Source: Acidimicrobiia bacterium
GTDB lineage: Bacteria; Actinomycetota; Acidimicrobiia; Spongiisociales; Spongiisociaceae
Length of the DNA stretch: 52,790 nt
Reading direction: 5' to 3'
Assembly (NCBI GenBank): GCA_009841105.1
Contig: VXMM01000005.1
Coordinates: 1-52,790, forward strand
In this document: positions 23,728-36,528 of the stretch, in pieces
Layout: each line of letters opens with the position of its first letter
Numbering within the stretch: the first letter of the stretch is position 1
Position numbers and translations under genes: made by a program
The notes under the pieces: model-generated
What the model saw: only the letters and a program-made list of their open reading frames with translations
What the model was told of the DNA's origin: nothing
Database searches by the model: none

Positions 23728-24258
23728 ATGCCCATGGTGATGGCCGACGCCGATGTCAGGCGGTCGCTAACTCGCATCTCCCACGAGATCATCGAGAAGT
23801 CGAGGGACGTCGTGCCGGTGCTGGTCGGGATCCACACCCGAGGCGTGCCGCTGGCCCGCCGCATCGCCGCGGTCATGGAGGAGGTCGGGGGCGCCAGGGT
23901 GCCTGTCGGTGCCCTGGACATCGGCTTGCACCGTGATGACCTGTCGACCAGGCCGACCACTCCGCTGTCGGGGACCCAGCTTCCGGTCGACATCACCGGC
24001 CGGACAGTGGTGCTGGTGGACGACGTCCTGTACACAGGCCGTACGGTGCGGGCTGCGCTGGACGCCTTGAACGACTTCGGACGGCCGGAAGTCGTGCGCC
24101 TGGCAGTGCTCATCGACCGGGGACACCGCCAGCTCCCGATACGTCCCGACCACGTTGGACGCAACCTTCCCACCTCTGTCTTAGAACGGGTTTCGGTGAG
24201 GCTCGGCGAGATCGACGGGGGCGAGGACGCCGTGTGGGTGCAGGAGGTGGGGGATTGA
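23728..24258 (+). CDS. pyrR: PyrR: pyr operon regulator / uracil phosphoribosyltransferase
   Basis: RNA-binding regulator of pyrimidine synthesis with weak UPRT activity; 176 aa. The PRPP loop reads '[21 protein letters not shown]', and earlier '[19 protein letters not shown]' and '[10 protein letters not shown]' are family marks. GGAGG at 23711 serves ATG 23728. It is the first gene of a compact run in which pyrR-pyrB-pyrC-carA-carB-pyrD-pyrF overlap at every junction, with its own target site in the leader. Confidence 0.95.
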   Translation: MPMVMADADVRRSLTRISHEIIEKSRDVVPVLVGIHTRGVPLARRIAAVMEEVGGARVPVGALDIGLHRDDLSTRPTTPLSGTQLPVDITGRTVVLVDDVLYTGRTVRAALDALNDFGRPEVVRLAVLIDRGHRQLPIRPDHVGRNLPTSVLERVSVRLGEIDGGEDAVWVQEVGD

Positions 24259-25160
24259 ACTTCCTGACGACCGAAGGCCTTCCCCGGAACGACCTCGAGG
24301 AGATACTCGACTTGGCCGACGAGTTCACCCAGGTACTGTCCCGCCCCATCCCCAGGGTCCCCGCTCTGCAGGGCAAGCTGGTGGCCAACCTGTTCTTCGA
24401 GAGCTCCACCCGCACCCGGCTGTCGTTCGAGCGGGCCGCCAGGGCACTGTCGGCGGATGTGATGAGCTTCTCTGCATCCGGCTCGTCCCTGTCCAAGGGA
24501 GAGAGCCTCAAGGATACGGTGCTGACCATCGAAGCGATGGGCGTGGACCTGATGGTCGTGCGCCACCGGGCCACCGGCGCTCCGTGGCGGATAGCAGGAT
24601 GGACCCGGTGCCAGATCATCAACGCCGGCGACGGCGCCCATCAGCATCCCACCCAGGCCATGCTGGACGCCCTGACCCTGCGCCGGCGATTCGGGGACCT
24701 GGACGGCCTGCGGGTGGCCATCGTGGGTGACATCCGCCACTCACGGGTGGCTCGATCCAACGTCTTCGCCCTAACCACGCTGGGTGCCAGGGTGGTGCTG
24801 GTGGCGCCCCGGACTCTCCAACCGGTGGATTGCGAAGGCTGGCCGGTCGAGACGACCGACGACCTCGACGCAGTAGTTGGAGCTGTCGACGCCGCCTACC
24901 TGTTACGGATCCAGACGGAGCGGGGAGGGGCCTCGGTGTTTCCCTCGCTACCCGAGTACGTATCCCGCTACGGCATGACCCGCGACCGCTTCGCCCGCTT
25001 GCCGGCCGATGCGGTGGTGCTTCACCCCGGGCCTATGAACCGGGGGGTGGAGATCGACGATGTGGTGGCCGGTCATCCCCGGGCATTGATCCTGGACCAG
25101 GTAACCAACGGGGTGGCAGTGCGGATGGCCATACTGTTCCGGCTGCTCGGGGGTAGGTGA
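24255..25160 (+). CDS. pyrB: Aspartate carbamoyltransferase catalytic subunit
   Basis: Condenses carbamoyl phosphate with aspartate. It has 301 aa from TTG 24255, which forms a TTGA overlap with the pyrR stop and has AGGAGG seven bases upstream. The carbamoyl-phosphate motif is '[16 protein letters not shown]'; further family marks are '[18 protein letters not shown]' and '[12 protein letters not shown]'. No pyrI regulatory subunit is present. The next gene is pyrC, giving the B-C order usual in Gram-positive operons. Confidence 0.95.
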   Translation: MNFLTTEGLPRNDLEEILDLADEFTQVLSRPIPRVPALQGKLVANLFFESSTRTRLSFERAARALSADVMSFSASGSSLSKGESLKDTVLTIEAMGVDLMVVRHRATGAPWRIAGWTRCQIINAGDGAHQHPTQAMLDALTLRRRFGDLDGLRVAIVGDIRHSRVARSNVFALTTLGARVVLVAPRTLQPVDCEGWPVETTDDLDAVVGAVDAAYLLRIQTERGGASVFPSLPEYVSRYGMTRDRFARLPADAVVLHPGPMNRGVEIDDVVAGHPRALILDQVTNGVAVRMAILFRLLGGR

Positions 25161-26479
25161 TGAGCGGGATCGTCCTCACGGGGGGTGGCGTTCTCACCCC
25201 GCGCGGCGAGGTCCGGGCCGACGTCCTCATCGAGGGCGGTCGGGTGGCTGCTGTCGGACCGCACCTCGAGGGCACGGGCGCCCGGGCAGGCCGGCAGGTG
25301 ATCGATGTCTCCGGCCTGGTGGTGGGACCCGGTTTCGTGGACCTGCATGTCCATCTACGGGAGCCGGGCCACGAGTGGAAGGAGGACATAACCTCCGGAT
25401 CGCAGGCGGCCGCCGCCGGCGGTTTCACCGCGGTGGTCGCCATGCCCAACACGGATCCACCCACCGACTCGGGCCACCTGGCCCGCTACATCAGCGACCG
25501 GGGCCGGCAAGCGGGCCTGGTCACCGTGATCCCTGCAGGCTGCGTCACGATGGGGATGCAAGGCCTCCGGCTATCTCATCTGGACGACCTGTTCGACGCC
25601 GGCGTGCGGATCTTCACAGACGACGGCGTCACCGTGGCCGACTCGGGCCTCCTCCGGCGGGCCATGGAGTACCTGCAATCGAGGGGCGGGGTGATCGCCC
25701 AGCATGCCGAGGACTCCGGCCTGGGACGGGGCGGGCACATGCACGAAGGCAGGGTGTCGTCGTTGCTCGGCATGGGAGGCATTCCGGCCGAGGCCGAGAC
25801 AGTCATCGTGGCCAGGGATCTGGCCGTAGCCGAGATGACCGGCGCCGCCTATCACGTCCAGCACATCAGCTGTGCCGGAACCCTGGAGCTGATCGAGGCT
25901 GCCCGCCGGCGCGGGGTGAACGTGACCGCCGAGGTGACCCCGCACCACCTCTGGTTCTCCGAAGAGCAGGTCTTGTCGATGGATCCGGTGGCCAAGATGT
26001 ACCCGCCGCTCCGCACCCCTGCCGACATCGAGGCACTCCGTGACGGGCTACGCGAAGGCGTGATCGATGCAGTCGCCACCGATCACGCCCCCCACGCCGC
26101 CCACGAGAAGGACGTTCCGTTCGAGGAGGCTCCCAAGGGGGTCACCGGACTGGAAACCGCTTTCTCCGCCGTCCGCACTGTCCTCGATCCGGATCCCCGG
26201 CTGCTGTTCGAGCGGATGTCCGTCACCCCGGCGACGATCGCATCGCTCGACGGGCACGGGAATTGGATCGAACCCGGGATCCCGGCCAACCTGGTGGTGG
26301 TGGATTGGCACGAGCGGTGGACTCCGGAAGTGTTCCTGTCCAAGTCGGCCAACTGCCTGTTCGCGGGCGTGCCGCTGGCCGGCCGGGTTCGCTTCACCAT
26401 CCTTGATGGCCGCCTAACGCATGACTCCGCACGGCTCGACATGCCCGCGCTGTCTCAAGGACCCGGAGGGCTCCGATGA
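25160..26479 (+). CDS. pyrC: Dihydroorotase (class I)
   Basis: Closes carbamoyl aspartate to dihydroorotate using zinc. About 439 aa, the longer class I form. The metal motif HxH appears in 'GFVDLHVHLREPG', and 'AEVTPHHLWF' and 'ATDHAPHAAHEKDVPFEEA' supply further metal and catalytic residues. The start overlaps the pyrB stop (TGATG) and the end overlaps carA (ATGA). Confidence 0.95.
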   Translation: MSGIVLTGGGVLTPRGEVRADVLIEGGRVAAVGPHLEGTGARAGRQVIDVSGLVVGPGFVDLHVHLREPGHEWKEDITSGSQAAAAGGFTAVVAMPNTDPPTDSGHLARYISDRGRQAGLVTVIPAGCVTMGMQGLRLSHLDDLFDAGVRIFTDDGVTVADSGLLRRAMEYLQSRGGVIAQHAEDSGLGRGGHMHEGRVSSLLGMGGIPAEAETVIVARDLAVAEMTGAAYHVQHISCAGTLELIEAARRRGVNVTAEVTPHHLWFSEEQVLSMDPVAKMYPPLRTPADIEALRDGLREGVIDAVATDHAPHAAHEKDVPFEEAPKGVTGLETAFSAVRTVLDPDPRLLFERMSVTPATIASLDGHGNWIEPGIPANLVVVDWHERWTPEVFLSKSANCLFAGVPLAGRVRFTILDGRLTHDSARLDMPALSQGPGGLR

Positions 26480-27638
26480 GCAGCGCGTTCCTGGTTACCG
26501 CCGACGGAGAAATCTTCGAGGGCCGGGCGGTGGGCGTGGCAGGGGTCCGGGTGGGAGAAGCCGTATTCAATACCTCCATGACCGGCTACCAGGAAGTGCT
26601 GTCCGATCCTTCCTATGCCGGCCAGGTGGTGGTCATGACGTCGCCACACATCGGCAACTACGGGGTCAGTGATTACGACGACCAGTCCGCTCGTCCCGCT
26701 GCCCGCGGCCTGATCGTCCGCTCGCTGTCCCGGCGGCACTCCAACTGGCGAGCCGAGGGAACGCTGGCTGCCTACCTGCGGTCCCACGACATGGTGGCCA
26801 TCGCGGACCTAGACACCCGACGGCTTACCCGCCACCTGCGGGATAGAGGGGCGATGCCGGTCGCGATCGGCGCCGGGGTCGGGCCCACGGAGCTGGCAGA
26901 GTTGGCGGCGGAGGCGCCGCGTATGGAAGGGCAGGATCTGGCTACCGGAGTATCCACCCCCGAGCCGTACCGGTTCGATCCCGACGGCGATCCGGTGGGC
27001 CGGGTGGTTGCCGTTGACCTCGGCATGAAGCGCGACATTGGTAGGCGGCTGGCCAGCCGCGGGCTGGAGGTTCGTGTCCTGCCCGCGACCTGCACCGCCG
27101 AGGACATTCTCGGTCTCGATCCGACGGGGGTCTTCCTGACCAACGGGCCGGGAGATCCCGAGCCGCTGGAGCACAACATCGACACGGTGCGGGCGCTACT
27201 CGGCGCCATCCCGGTATTCGGCATATGCCTCGGCCACCAGGTGATCGGCCTGGCCTTGGGCGCGACTACCTTCAAGCTTCCATTCGGGCACCATGGCGGC
27301 AACCACCCGGTCCGCCGCTTGGAGGACGGCCGGGTGGAGATCACCGCCCAGAATCACGGGTTTGCGGTCGATCTCTGGTCGTTGGCCGGCCGGGAGGCGC
27401 CCGAACAGGACGGGCTGGCGGGACCCGACCTCCTGCCGAGGCAGGTCACGGGTGACTTCGGCGAGGTGCGGCCCACCCATCAGAACCTCAACGACGGGAC
27501 CCTGGAAGGGCTGCGGTGCCTGGACATTCCCGCCATGTCGGTCCAGTACCACCCGGAAGCTGCGCCCGGTCCCCACGATGCGCTCGGGTTGTTCGACGAC
27601 TTCTTGGGCCTGATGGGGCTCGGAACGGCCGAGCGCTG

Positions 27639-27639
<1 letters not shown>
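26476..27639 (+). CDS. carA: Carbamoyl-phosphate synthase small subunit
   Basis: Glutaminase that feeds ammonia to CarB; 387 aa. The N-terminal domain has '[20 protein letters not shown]' and 'SPHIGNYGV'. The class I amidotransferase domain has the nucleophile in '[16 protein letters not shown]' and the HxE pair in '[12 protein letters not shown]'. It overlaps pyrC before it and carB after it. Confidence 0.96.
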
Positions 27640-30871
<3,232 letters not shown>

Positions 30872-30884
<13 letters not shown>

Positions 30885-31801
30885 ACCGCTCATCGGTACT
30901 GGGGCAGGTGACGCTCCGCTCCCCCCTGGTGGGAGCGTCCGGAACCGTGGGGTCGGCGGTCGACTTCGTGTCGGTGGCGTCGCCCGACTACTACGGGGCG
31001 CTGGTGGCGAAGTCTGTGGCGCCCGAGCCCTGGGCTGGTAACCCGCCTCCCCGCCTGGCGCCCGCCGGAGCGGGCATGCTGAACGCCATCGGTATCCAGA
31101 ATCCTGGCATCGAAGCCTGGCTGGCGGAGTTTGGTCCCCGGTTGGCTGGCGTCGGCGTACCTGTCTGGGGCTCGGCGGTCGGTCACGACCCCGACGGCTT
31201 CGCCGCGGTGGCCAGGGGCCTCGAGGAGGGCGGCGTGGAAGCGGTGGAGGTCAACCTGTCCTGTCCCAATCTCGACGGGCACGGGCTGATCGCCCTCGAT
31301 CCGGACGCGTCGGCCCGGGTGATCGGGGCGGTACGTAACGCCGTCTCGGGTCCGGTCTCGGCCAAGCTGTCGCCCAACGCCTCGGACATCGTGGCGGTAG
31401 CCGGGTCCGTGTGGAACGCCGGCGCCGATTGGGTGGTGATCGGCAACACTGTCTGGGGCGCCGCCATCGATATCGAGTCGAGGACGCCCCGGGTGGCCAT
31501 GGGGAGCGGCGGCTACTCCGGCCCGCCGCTCAAACCGATCGCGGTGCGGGCCGTGATGGAGGTGGCCACCCGGCTTCCCGGGCTTCCCATCCTGGGGTGC
31601 GGTGGCGTGTCAGGGGGTGCGGATGTGGTGGAGTACCTCATGGCGGGAGCCAGCGCGGTGGCGATCGGGACGGTCCACTTTGCGGAGCCCCGGGCGGCGC
31701 GGCGCATCGACCGCGAGCTGGCGAGATGGTGCCGGTCCCATGACGTAGAACGGGTGTCCGACCTGGTGGGCGTAGCGCTCCGGGAGGAATCCCTGCCATG
31801 A
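30872..31801 (+). CDS. pyrD: Class 1 dihydroorotate dehydrogenase
   Basis: Oxidises dihydroorotate to orotate with FMN; 309 aa. '[12 protein letters not shown]' carries the catalytic Cys of class 1 enzymes (class 2 has Ser), and 'KLSPNASDI' and '[20 protein letters not shown]' bind FMN. TTG 30872 has CAGGAG nine bases upstream and overlaps the carB end by 13 bases. The 1B type normally works with PyrK, but no pyrK is in this operon; it may be encoded elsewhere or the enzyme may use another acceptor. Most mycobacteria and streptomycetes use the quinone-linked class 2 enzyme instead. Confidence 0.9.
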
Positions 31802-32559
31802 TCGGCAGCATGGCCGATGGATCGAACCCCACCCAGACCGGACCGCGCAACCCCATCCTGGTCGCTCTCGACGTTCCGACCGGCGAGGATGCTGTCCGCC
31901 TCGCGCGGGAGCTTTCGCCCCATGTCGGTGGGTTCAAGGTCGGGCTCGAGCTGCTGACCGGTCCCGGTCCCGCCATCGTGGGGGTGATCGGACGGCTGGG
32001 AAAGCCGGTGTTCGCTGACGCGAAGCTACATGACATTCCCAACACCGTCCGGGCTGCGGCGCGCCATCTCGGGGAGGCGGGCGCGCGATGGGTCACTGCC
32101 CACGCCGCCGGGGGCAGGGCCATGCTGGAAGCGGCGGTCGAGGGCCTGCGCGAGGGAGCGGGGTCGCGCGCCGCGGGGATACTCGCCATCACCGTTCTCA
32201 CCAGCCTCGATCAGGATTCACTGGCGGCGACCGGGGTGGCGGTGACACCGGGGAAACTAGCCGCGGTGCGAGCCCGGCTAGCCCGGCAAGCCGGCTGTGA
32301 AGGGGTGATCACATCCGTCCGAGAACTGGGAGTCATATCGGACGTGGCCCCCCAGTTGCTGCGGGTGACGCCCGGTATCCGACCAGCCGGTGTCGACACC
32401 CATGACCAGGCGAGGGCTGCCACACCCTCCGAAGGCATGGAACGAGGCGCTCACTACCTGGTGATAGGCCGGGCCATCACCGGAGCGCCGGAACCGGCCC
32501 GCGCTACCCTCGACATCCTCTCCGATCTCGACCTCACCGCTGACTCCGTCGGGTTGTGA
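31798..32559 (+). CDS. pyrF: Orotidine 5'-phosphate decarboxylase (short type)
   Basis: Last step to UMP. The 253 aa include the catalytic 'FADAKLHDIPNTV' (the D-x-K-x-x-D array) near residue 80 and the phosphate loop 'TPGIRP' with 'LVIGRAITGA'. This is the E. coli-type family rather than the longer type found in Mycobacterium. ATG 31798 forms an ATGA overlap with pyrD; ATG 31810 is an alternative. It closes the run of overlapping pyr genes. Confidence 0.93.
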   Translation: MIGSMADGSNPTQTGPRNPILVALDVPTGEDAVRLARELSPHVGGFKVGLELLTGPGPAIVGVIGRLGKPVFADAKLHDIPNTVRAAARHLGEAGARWVTAHAAGGRAMLEAAVEGLREGAGSRAAGILAITVLTSLDQDSLAATGVAVTPGKLAAVRARLARQAGCEGVITSVRELGVISDVAPQLLRVTPGIRPAGVDTHDQARAATPSEGMERGAHYLVIGRAITGAPEPARATLDILSDLDLTADSVGL

Positions 32560-32680
32560 AGGCGAACGGGTTGCTGGCTAGAGTCAGTCCGGCGCTGAGC
32601 CCCTCACGGACGACGGACCGGCGCATGATGTCGGGTCGGACGAACAGTAGAGCTAAGAGAAGGAACGGCAAGGGAACCTT

Positions 32681-32992
32681 ATGGCACCTCCGCAGTTGAA
32701 CGCCGAGCAACGGGCACGAGCTTTGGAGAAAGCGGCGATGGCGCGCCGAAAGCGGGCCGAGATCAAGAGCCTGCTGAAGAATGGGTCGCTGTCGCTGGGT
32801 GAGTTGCTTGAGCAGGCAGCTGACGACCCCATGGTGAGCGGCATCAAAGTGAGTGCTGTCCTCACCTCCATGCCCAGAACCGGGAAGGTGAAGGCCGGTC
32901 AGATCATGGAGGAGCTCGGTATCGCCGAGAACCGGCGCGTCCGGGGTCTCGGAGCGCGGCAGCGCAGCGCCCTCCTCGCCAAGTTCAGCTGA
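32681..32992 (+). CDS. mihF: Actinobacterial integration host factor
   Basis: Small nucleoid DNA-binding protein of 103 aa, a family confined to actinobacteria and essential in Mycobacterium. Marks are 'EQRARALEKAAMARRKRAEI' at the N-terminus, then 'LLKNGSLSLGELLEQA', and the helix-two-turn-helix region 'VLTSMPRTGKVKAGQIMEEL' with 'RRVRGLGARQRSALLAKF'. AAGGAA lies upstream of ATG 32681. The position between pyrF and gmk is conserved in the phylum. Its stop overlaps the presumed CTG start of gmk. Confidence 0.93.
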   Translation: MAPPQLNAEQRARALEKAAMARRKRAEIKSLLKNGSLSLGELLEQAADDPMVSGIKVSAVLTSMPRTGKVKAGQIMEELGIAENRRVRGLGARQRSALLAKFS

Positions 32993-33660
32993 GCGACGAA
33001 CGGGCAGCTCGCCACCAGCCCGGTCGGCTGGTAATCATCTCAGGGCCGTCAGGTGTCGGAAAGAACACCGTCATCCGCGCTCTGGTCCCTCATTACAGCT
33101 TTCATTTCGCCATCTCGGCGACGACCCGCGGCCGCCGGCCGGACGAAACCGACGGGGTCGAGTACTACTTCATGGATGAAGAGGACTTCTTGGAACTGAT
33201 CGAAGCAGGCCGGTTGCTGGAGTGGACAGAGTTCGCCGGTAACCGCTACGGGACGCTCCGAGATGAGGTTTTCAACTACCTCGACACCGGTAAAGACGTG
33301 TTGCTCGATGTCGAGTTGAACGGCGCCTTCCAGGTGATGGCGGCCTATCCCGATGCTCTGTCTATATTCCTCATGCCTCCGAGTATCGGCGAGTTGGAGT
33401 CGAGGATGCGAGGCCGCCGGGGGATGACCGAGGCGCAGATTGCCACCCGCCTCGAGTTGGCCAAGTCCCAGATCGAGCGCGGACGGCATCGCTTCGCCCA
33501 CGTGGTGGTCAACGCCGATCTCGACACCACGGTCTCATCGATAGCCGGTATACTCAGGGGCCGGCCATCCAGTGCACAGGGTGCCCAGGCGGTGGTCCAC
33601 CCAGGCCCGACACCCGGCGCCCTACCCGTTCCCGGTCCGAAAGACGATGCTGAAGCATGA
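32989..33660 (+). CDS. gmk: Guanylate kinase, apparent CTG start
   Basis: Phosphorylates GMP to GDP. The frame carries 'GRLVIISGPSGVGKNTVIRA' (P-loop), 'FAISATTRGRRPDETDGVEY', 'LLEWTEFAGNRYGT' and 'RHRFAHVVVNAD', all typical. The first ATG in frame (33172) lies after the P-loop and the GMP-binding segment, so it cannot be the true start. Upstream in frame there is no ATG, GTG or TTG before a stop. CTG 32989, overlapping the mihF stop as CTGA, gives a 223-aa protein with a normal N-terminus. The P-loop has GKNT where GKST is usual. The C-terminus carries about 35 extra Pro/Ala-rich residues. Confidence 0.85.
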   Translation: MSDERAARHQPGRLVIISGPSGVGKNTVIRALVPHYSFHFAISATTRGRRPDETDGVEYYFMDEEDFLELIEAGRLLEWTEFAGNRYGTLRDEVFNYLDTGKDVLLDVELNGAFQVMAAYPDALSIFLMPPSIGELESRMRGRRGMTEAQIATRLELAKSQIERGRHRFAHVVVNADLDTTVSSIAGILRGRPSSAQGAQAVVHPGPTPGALPVPGPKDDAEA

Positions 33661-34103
33661 TCGAGCCACCCATTGAAGAAGTAATCGGCAAGGCCGGCGG
33701 GCGTTTCAACCTGGTACTGCTGGCGTCTCGCCGGGCTCGCCAGATCAATAGCTACTACACCCAGTTGGGTGGAGGGATCGGGCGCTACGTTCCGCCCCAG
33801 GTTCACTCGCTCAGCCACAAGCCCCTGACCATCGCCCTCGAGGAGATCGCGGCCGACAAGTTACGGGTAGGAACCGGAGAGACCACCGAGAGCCAGGAAC
33901 CCGATACGCTCGACGTCCTGCTGTCCTACCAGACCGAACCACTCGAAGAGGGTGACCCGGTGGCCGGCATCGAAACCCTGGGTTCGGCGGCGGCCGGGGA
34001 AGCCGCTGCCGGTGAGCCGGTCGCGGCGGAGGGTTCCTCCGAGCCTGTGGCTTCCGATGACTCCGTGGAGGGGACCGCCGTTGAGAACCTCGAGGATCGG
34101 TAG
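33657..34103 (+). CDS. rpoZ: RNA polymerase omega subunit with acidic C-terminal tail
   Basis: Assists assembly of RNA polymerase by holding beta-prime. Residues 1-70 are the omega core: 'GGRFNLVLLASRRARQINSY', 'QVHSLSHKPLTIALEEIAADK'. The remaining 75 residues form an Ala/Glu-rich acidic tail with no recognised domain, making this 148-aa protein longer than the usual 90-110. It overlaps gmk by ATGA and the start of coaBC by 23 bases. Confidence 0.92.
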   Translation: MIEPPIEEVIGKAGGRFNLVLLASRRARQINSYYTQLGGGIGRYVPPQVHSLSHKPLTIALEEIAADKLRVGTGETTESQEPDTLDVLLSYQTEPLEEGDPVAGIETLGSAAAGEAAAGEPVAAEGSSEPVASDDSVEGTAVENLEDR

Positions 34104-35304
34104 ACCGGCGCTACATGGCCGGCATCTTGTACTAGGTATCTCCGGAGGTATCGCCGCGTACAAAACGGCCTACCTGGCCCGGCGGCTGCAAGAGGCGGGA
34201 TCGCAGGTCCGGACGGTCATGACCGGTGGCGCCCTACGTTTCCTGGGAGAGCAGACCATGGCCGCCATCAACGGCCACCCGGTGGTGACCACGCTCTTCG
34301 GATCCGACCAGGCCGGACCGAGTCCACACACCGAACTGGCCCGGTGGGCAGATGCCCTGGTGGTGGCGCCCGCCACCGCCAATGTCGTGGCCAAGGTCGC
34401 CAACGGGCTGGCCGATGACGCCCTGACCGCCACGGTGGCCGCCTTCGACGGACCCGTGGTGCTGGCGCCCGCCATGCACACCGAGATGTGGCAGCAACCC
34501 GCCACAGCCCGCAATATCCGGCTCCTCGAGGAGGACGGCAGGTGCCTGGTGGGTCCGGTTGTCGGCGAGCTGGCGGCGGGCGACTCCGGGATGGGTCGCA
34601 TGGCGGAACCCGACGAGATACTGGCGGCGGTGGCAGGGGTGTTCGATGACTCCCTGAGCGGGTTGAGGGTGCTCGTGACCGCCGGAGGCACCCGGGAGGC
34701 CATCGATCCGGTGCGCTACGTGGGTAACCGGTCCTCGGGGAAGATGGGCCACGAGGTGGCGCTGGAGGCGGCCCGTCGCGGCGCCGGTGTGGTGCTGGTC
34801 ACCACCACCACACCACCTGATATGCCGGGTTCGGTCGAAGTGGTGCAGGTCGAGTCTGCGGAGGAAATGGCACACCAGGTCTGGGCACGGGCCTCCACCC
34901 TCGACGTGGCCGTGATGGCGGCCGCGGTGGCCGACTTCCGGCCTGCCGGAGCGGCCGGCACCAAGCTGGCCCGCTCCGACGGTCCTCCCCGGATAGTCCT
35001 GGAGCCCACTCCCAACGTCCTGGCCGGACTGGTGGAGCGGGTGGAGCCGGGAACGACCGTCGTCGGCTTCGCGGCGGAGACCGGCAGTGTCGATCGGGCG
35101 GTTCGTAAGGCCACGACCTACGGGGTTGACTTCGTGGTGGCCAACGACGTGACCAGCCCTGGGAGCGGGTTCGGTACCGACACCAACCAGGTGACCATCA
35201 TCTCGGCGGAGGGGGAGCGGACCCCCCTAGAGATGATGACCAAGCGCGACGTGGCCGGTGCGATCTGGTCACGCGTGACCGAGTTGAGGGGTTCTGAAGC
35301 CTGA
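34081..35304 (+). CDS. coaBC: Bifunctional phosphopantothenoylcysteine decarboxylase / synthetase
   Basis: Two steps of coenzyme A synthesis. From TTG 34081 (GGAGGGG at 34067-34073) it has 407 aa. CoaC half: 'VLGISGGIAAYKTAYL', 'SPHTELARWADALVVAPATA' and 'LAPAMHTEMWQQPA'. CoaB half: 'VLVTAGGTREAIDPVRYVGN', 'RSSGKMGHEVALEAA' and 'VVGFAAET'. The longer open frame upstream of TTG lies inside rpoZ and encodes unlike sequence. The overlap with rpoZ implies coupled translation; the rpoZ-coaBC order is conserved in actinobacteria. Confidence 0.93.
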   Translation: MRTSRIGRPALHGRHLVLGISGGIAAYKTAYLARRLQEAGSQVRTVMTGGALRFLGEQTMAAINGHPVVTTLFGSDQAGPSPHTELARWADALVVAPATANVVAKVANGLADDALTATVAAFDGPVVLAPAMHTEMWQQPATARNIRLLEEDGRCLVGPVVGELAAGDSGMGRMAEPDEILAAVAGVFDDSLSGLRVLVTAGGTREAIDPVRYVGNRSSGKMGHEVALEAARRGAGVVLVTTTTPPDMPGSVEVVQVESAEEMAHQVWARASTLDVAVMAAAVADFRPAGAAGTKLARSDGPPRIVLEPTPNVLAGLVERVEPGTTVVGFAAETGSVDRAVRKATTYGVDFVVANDVTSPGSGFGTDTNQVTIISAEGERTPLEMMTKRDVAGAIWSRVTELRGSEA

Positions 35305-35327
35305 GATGGAGTGTCCTCCGGTAGCCA

Positions 35328-35333
35328 TATACT
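35328..35333 (+). promoter_or_regulatory. metK promoter -10 TATACT, leaderless type, inside an inverted repeat
   Basis: TATACT is followed by seven bases and the ATG of metK; there is no ribosome-binding site. GTGTCC (35311-35316) and GGACAC (35334-35339) form an inverted repeat around the -10 that could be an operator. Confidence 0.5.
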
Positions 35334-35340
35334 GGACACG

Positions 35341-36528
35341 ATGATGCTCCGTCACTTCACGAGCGAGTCGGTCACCGCCGGCCATCCCGACAAGATGGCC
35401 GACCGGATCTCGGATTCGGTGCTCGATGCGATCCTGAAAGTTGACCCGAGGGCTCGGGTGGCTTGTGAAACCATGGTCACCCCCAAGAAGGTGATCATCG
35501 CCGGCGAAACCACCAACGAGGCCTGCCTGACCGATGCCGACCTCAAGCGAACGGTACGCGAGGCGATCGAAGACATCGGCTACAAGTACGAGGACGTCGC
35601 CTTTCGCGCCGCCACTATTCCCGTGGAGGTGCTTCTGGGGAGCCAGAGCCCTGATATCGCCGGCGGGGTCAGCGAGGCGCTCGAGGCCCGTGAGGGATCC
35701 GACGATCCGCTGGATCAGCTCGGGGCGGGCGACCAAGGGATGATGTTCGGCTACGCCAACCGGGATACTGAGGAACTGATGCCGGCGCCCATCCAGCTGG
35801 CCCATCGCCTTGCCGAGCGCCTCACCGAGGTAAGGGTGGAGGGCTCGCTCGACTACCTGCGGCCCGACGGCAAGACCCAGGTAACGGTGGCATATGAAGG
35901 CTCGAGGCCGATACGCGTCGAGCGAGTGCTGATCTCGTCCCATCACGCCGCCGACGTAGACGACGGCCAGATGTGGGAGGACCTGCGGGAGCAGGTACTG
36001 ATGGGGATCGGCTCGCCTCTGATAGGCGAGGGCACCGAGCTGCTGGTCAACCCGTCGGGCCGATTCGTGAAGGGCGGGCCCGAGGCGGATGCCGGTCTCA
36101 CAGGACGCAAGATCATCGTCGACACCTACGGCGGGTACGCCCGGCACGGAGGCGGCGCCTTCTCGGGGAAGGATCCGACCAAGGTGGACCGCTCGGCGGC
36201 CTACTTCGCCCGTTACGTGGCCAAGAACGTCGTAGCGGCCGGATTGGCCGAACAGTGCGAGATCCAGGTGGCGTATGCCATCGGCAAGGCCAACCCGTTC
36301 TCGGTCTACCTTGACGCGTTCGGGACCGCCTCGATCGACCCGGTCGAGTTGGAGCGGCTGGTGAAGGACTTCTTCGACTTCCGGCCGGAGGCCTTCCTGC
36401 GGAAGCTCGACCTGCGCCGGCCCATCTACGCCCGGACATCAGCGCTGGGCCATTTCGGGCGGCCCGGTTTTCCCTGGGAGTCGACCGCCGACGCCGACGA
36501 GTTGAAGAAAGCGACGAGCCGACCCTGA
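35341..36528 (+). CDS. metK: S-adenosylmethionine synthetase
   Basis: Forms S-adenosylmethionine from methionine and ATP; 395 aa. N-terminal '[20 protein letters not shown]' (usually SVTEGHPDK, here A), the ATP motif '[12 protein letters not shown]', and the phosphate loop '[19 protein letters not shown]'. I chose ATG 35341 over the upstream frame start because the family begins directly at this motif. It appears to have its own leaderless promoter even though it sits in a long co-directional run. Confidence 0.95.
   Translation: MMLRHFTSESVTAGHPDKMADRISDSVLDAILKVDPRARVACETMVTPKKVIIAGETTNEACLTDADLKRTVREAIEDIGYKYEDVAFRAATIPVEVLLGSQSPDIAGGVSEALEAREGSDDPLDQLGAGDQGMMFGYANRDTEELMPAPIQLAHRLAERLTEVRVEGSLDYLRPDGKTQVTVAYEGSRPIRVERVLISSHHAADVDDGQMWEDLREQVLMGIGSPLIGEGTELLVNPSGRFVKGGPEADAGLTGRKIIVDTYGGYARHGGGAFSGKDPTKVDRSAAYFARYVAKNVVAAGLAEQCEIQVAYAIGKANPFSVYLDAFGTASIDPVELERLVKDFFDFRPEAFLRKLDLRRPIYARTSALGHFGRPGFPWESTADADELKKATSRP

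Noticed and set aside
33172-33660. ATG 33172 as start of gmk
   Set aside because: It would remove the P-loop and GMP-binding region encoded in the same frame upstream.
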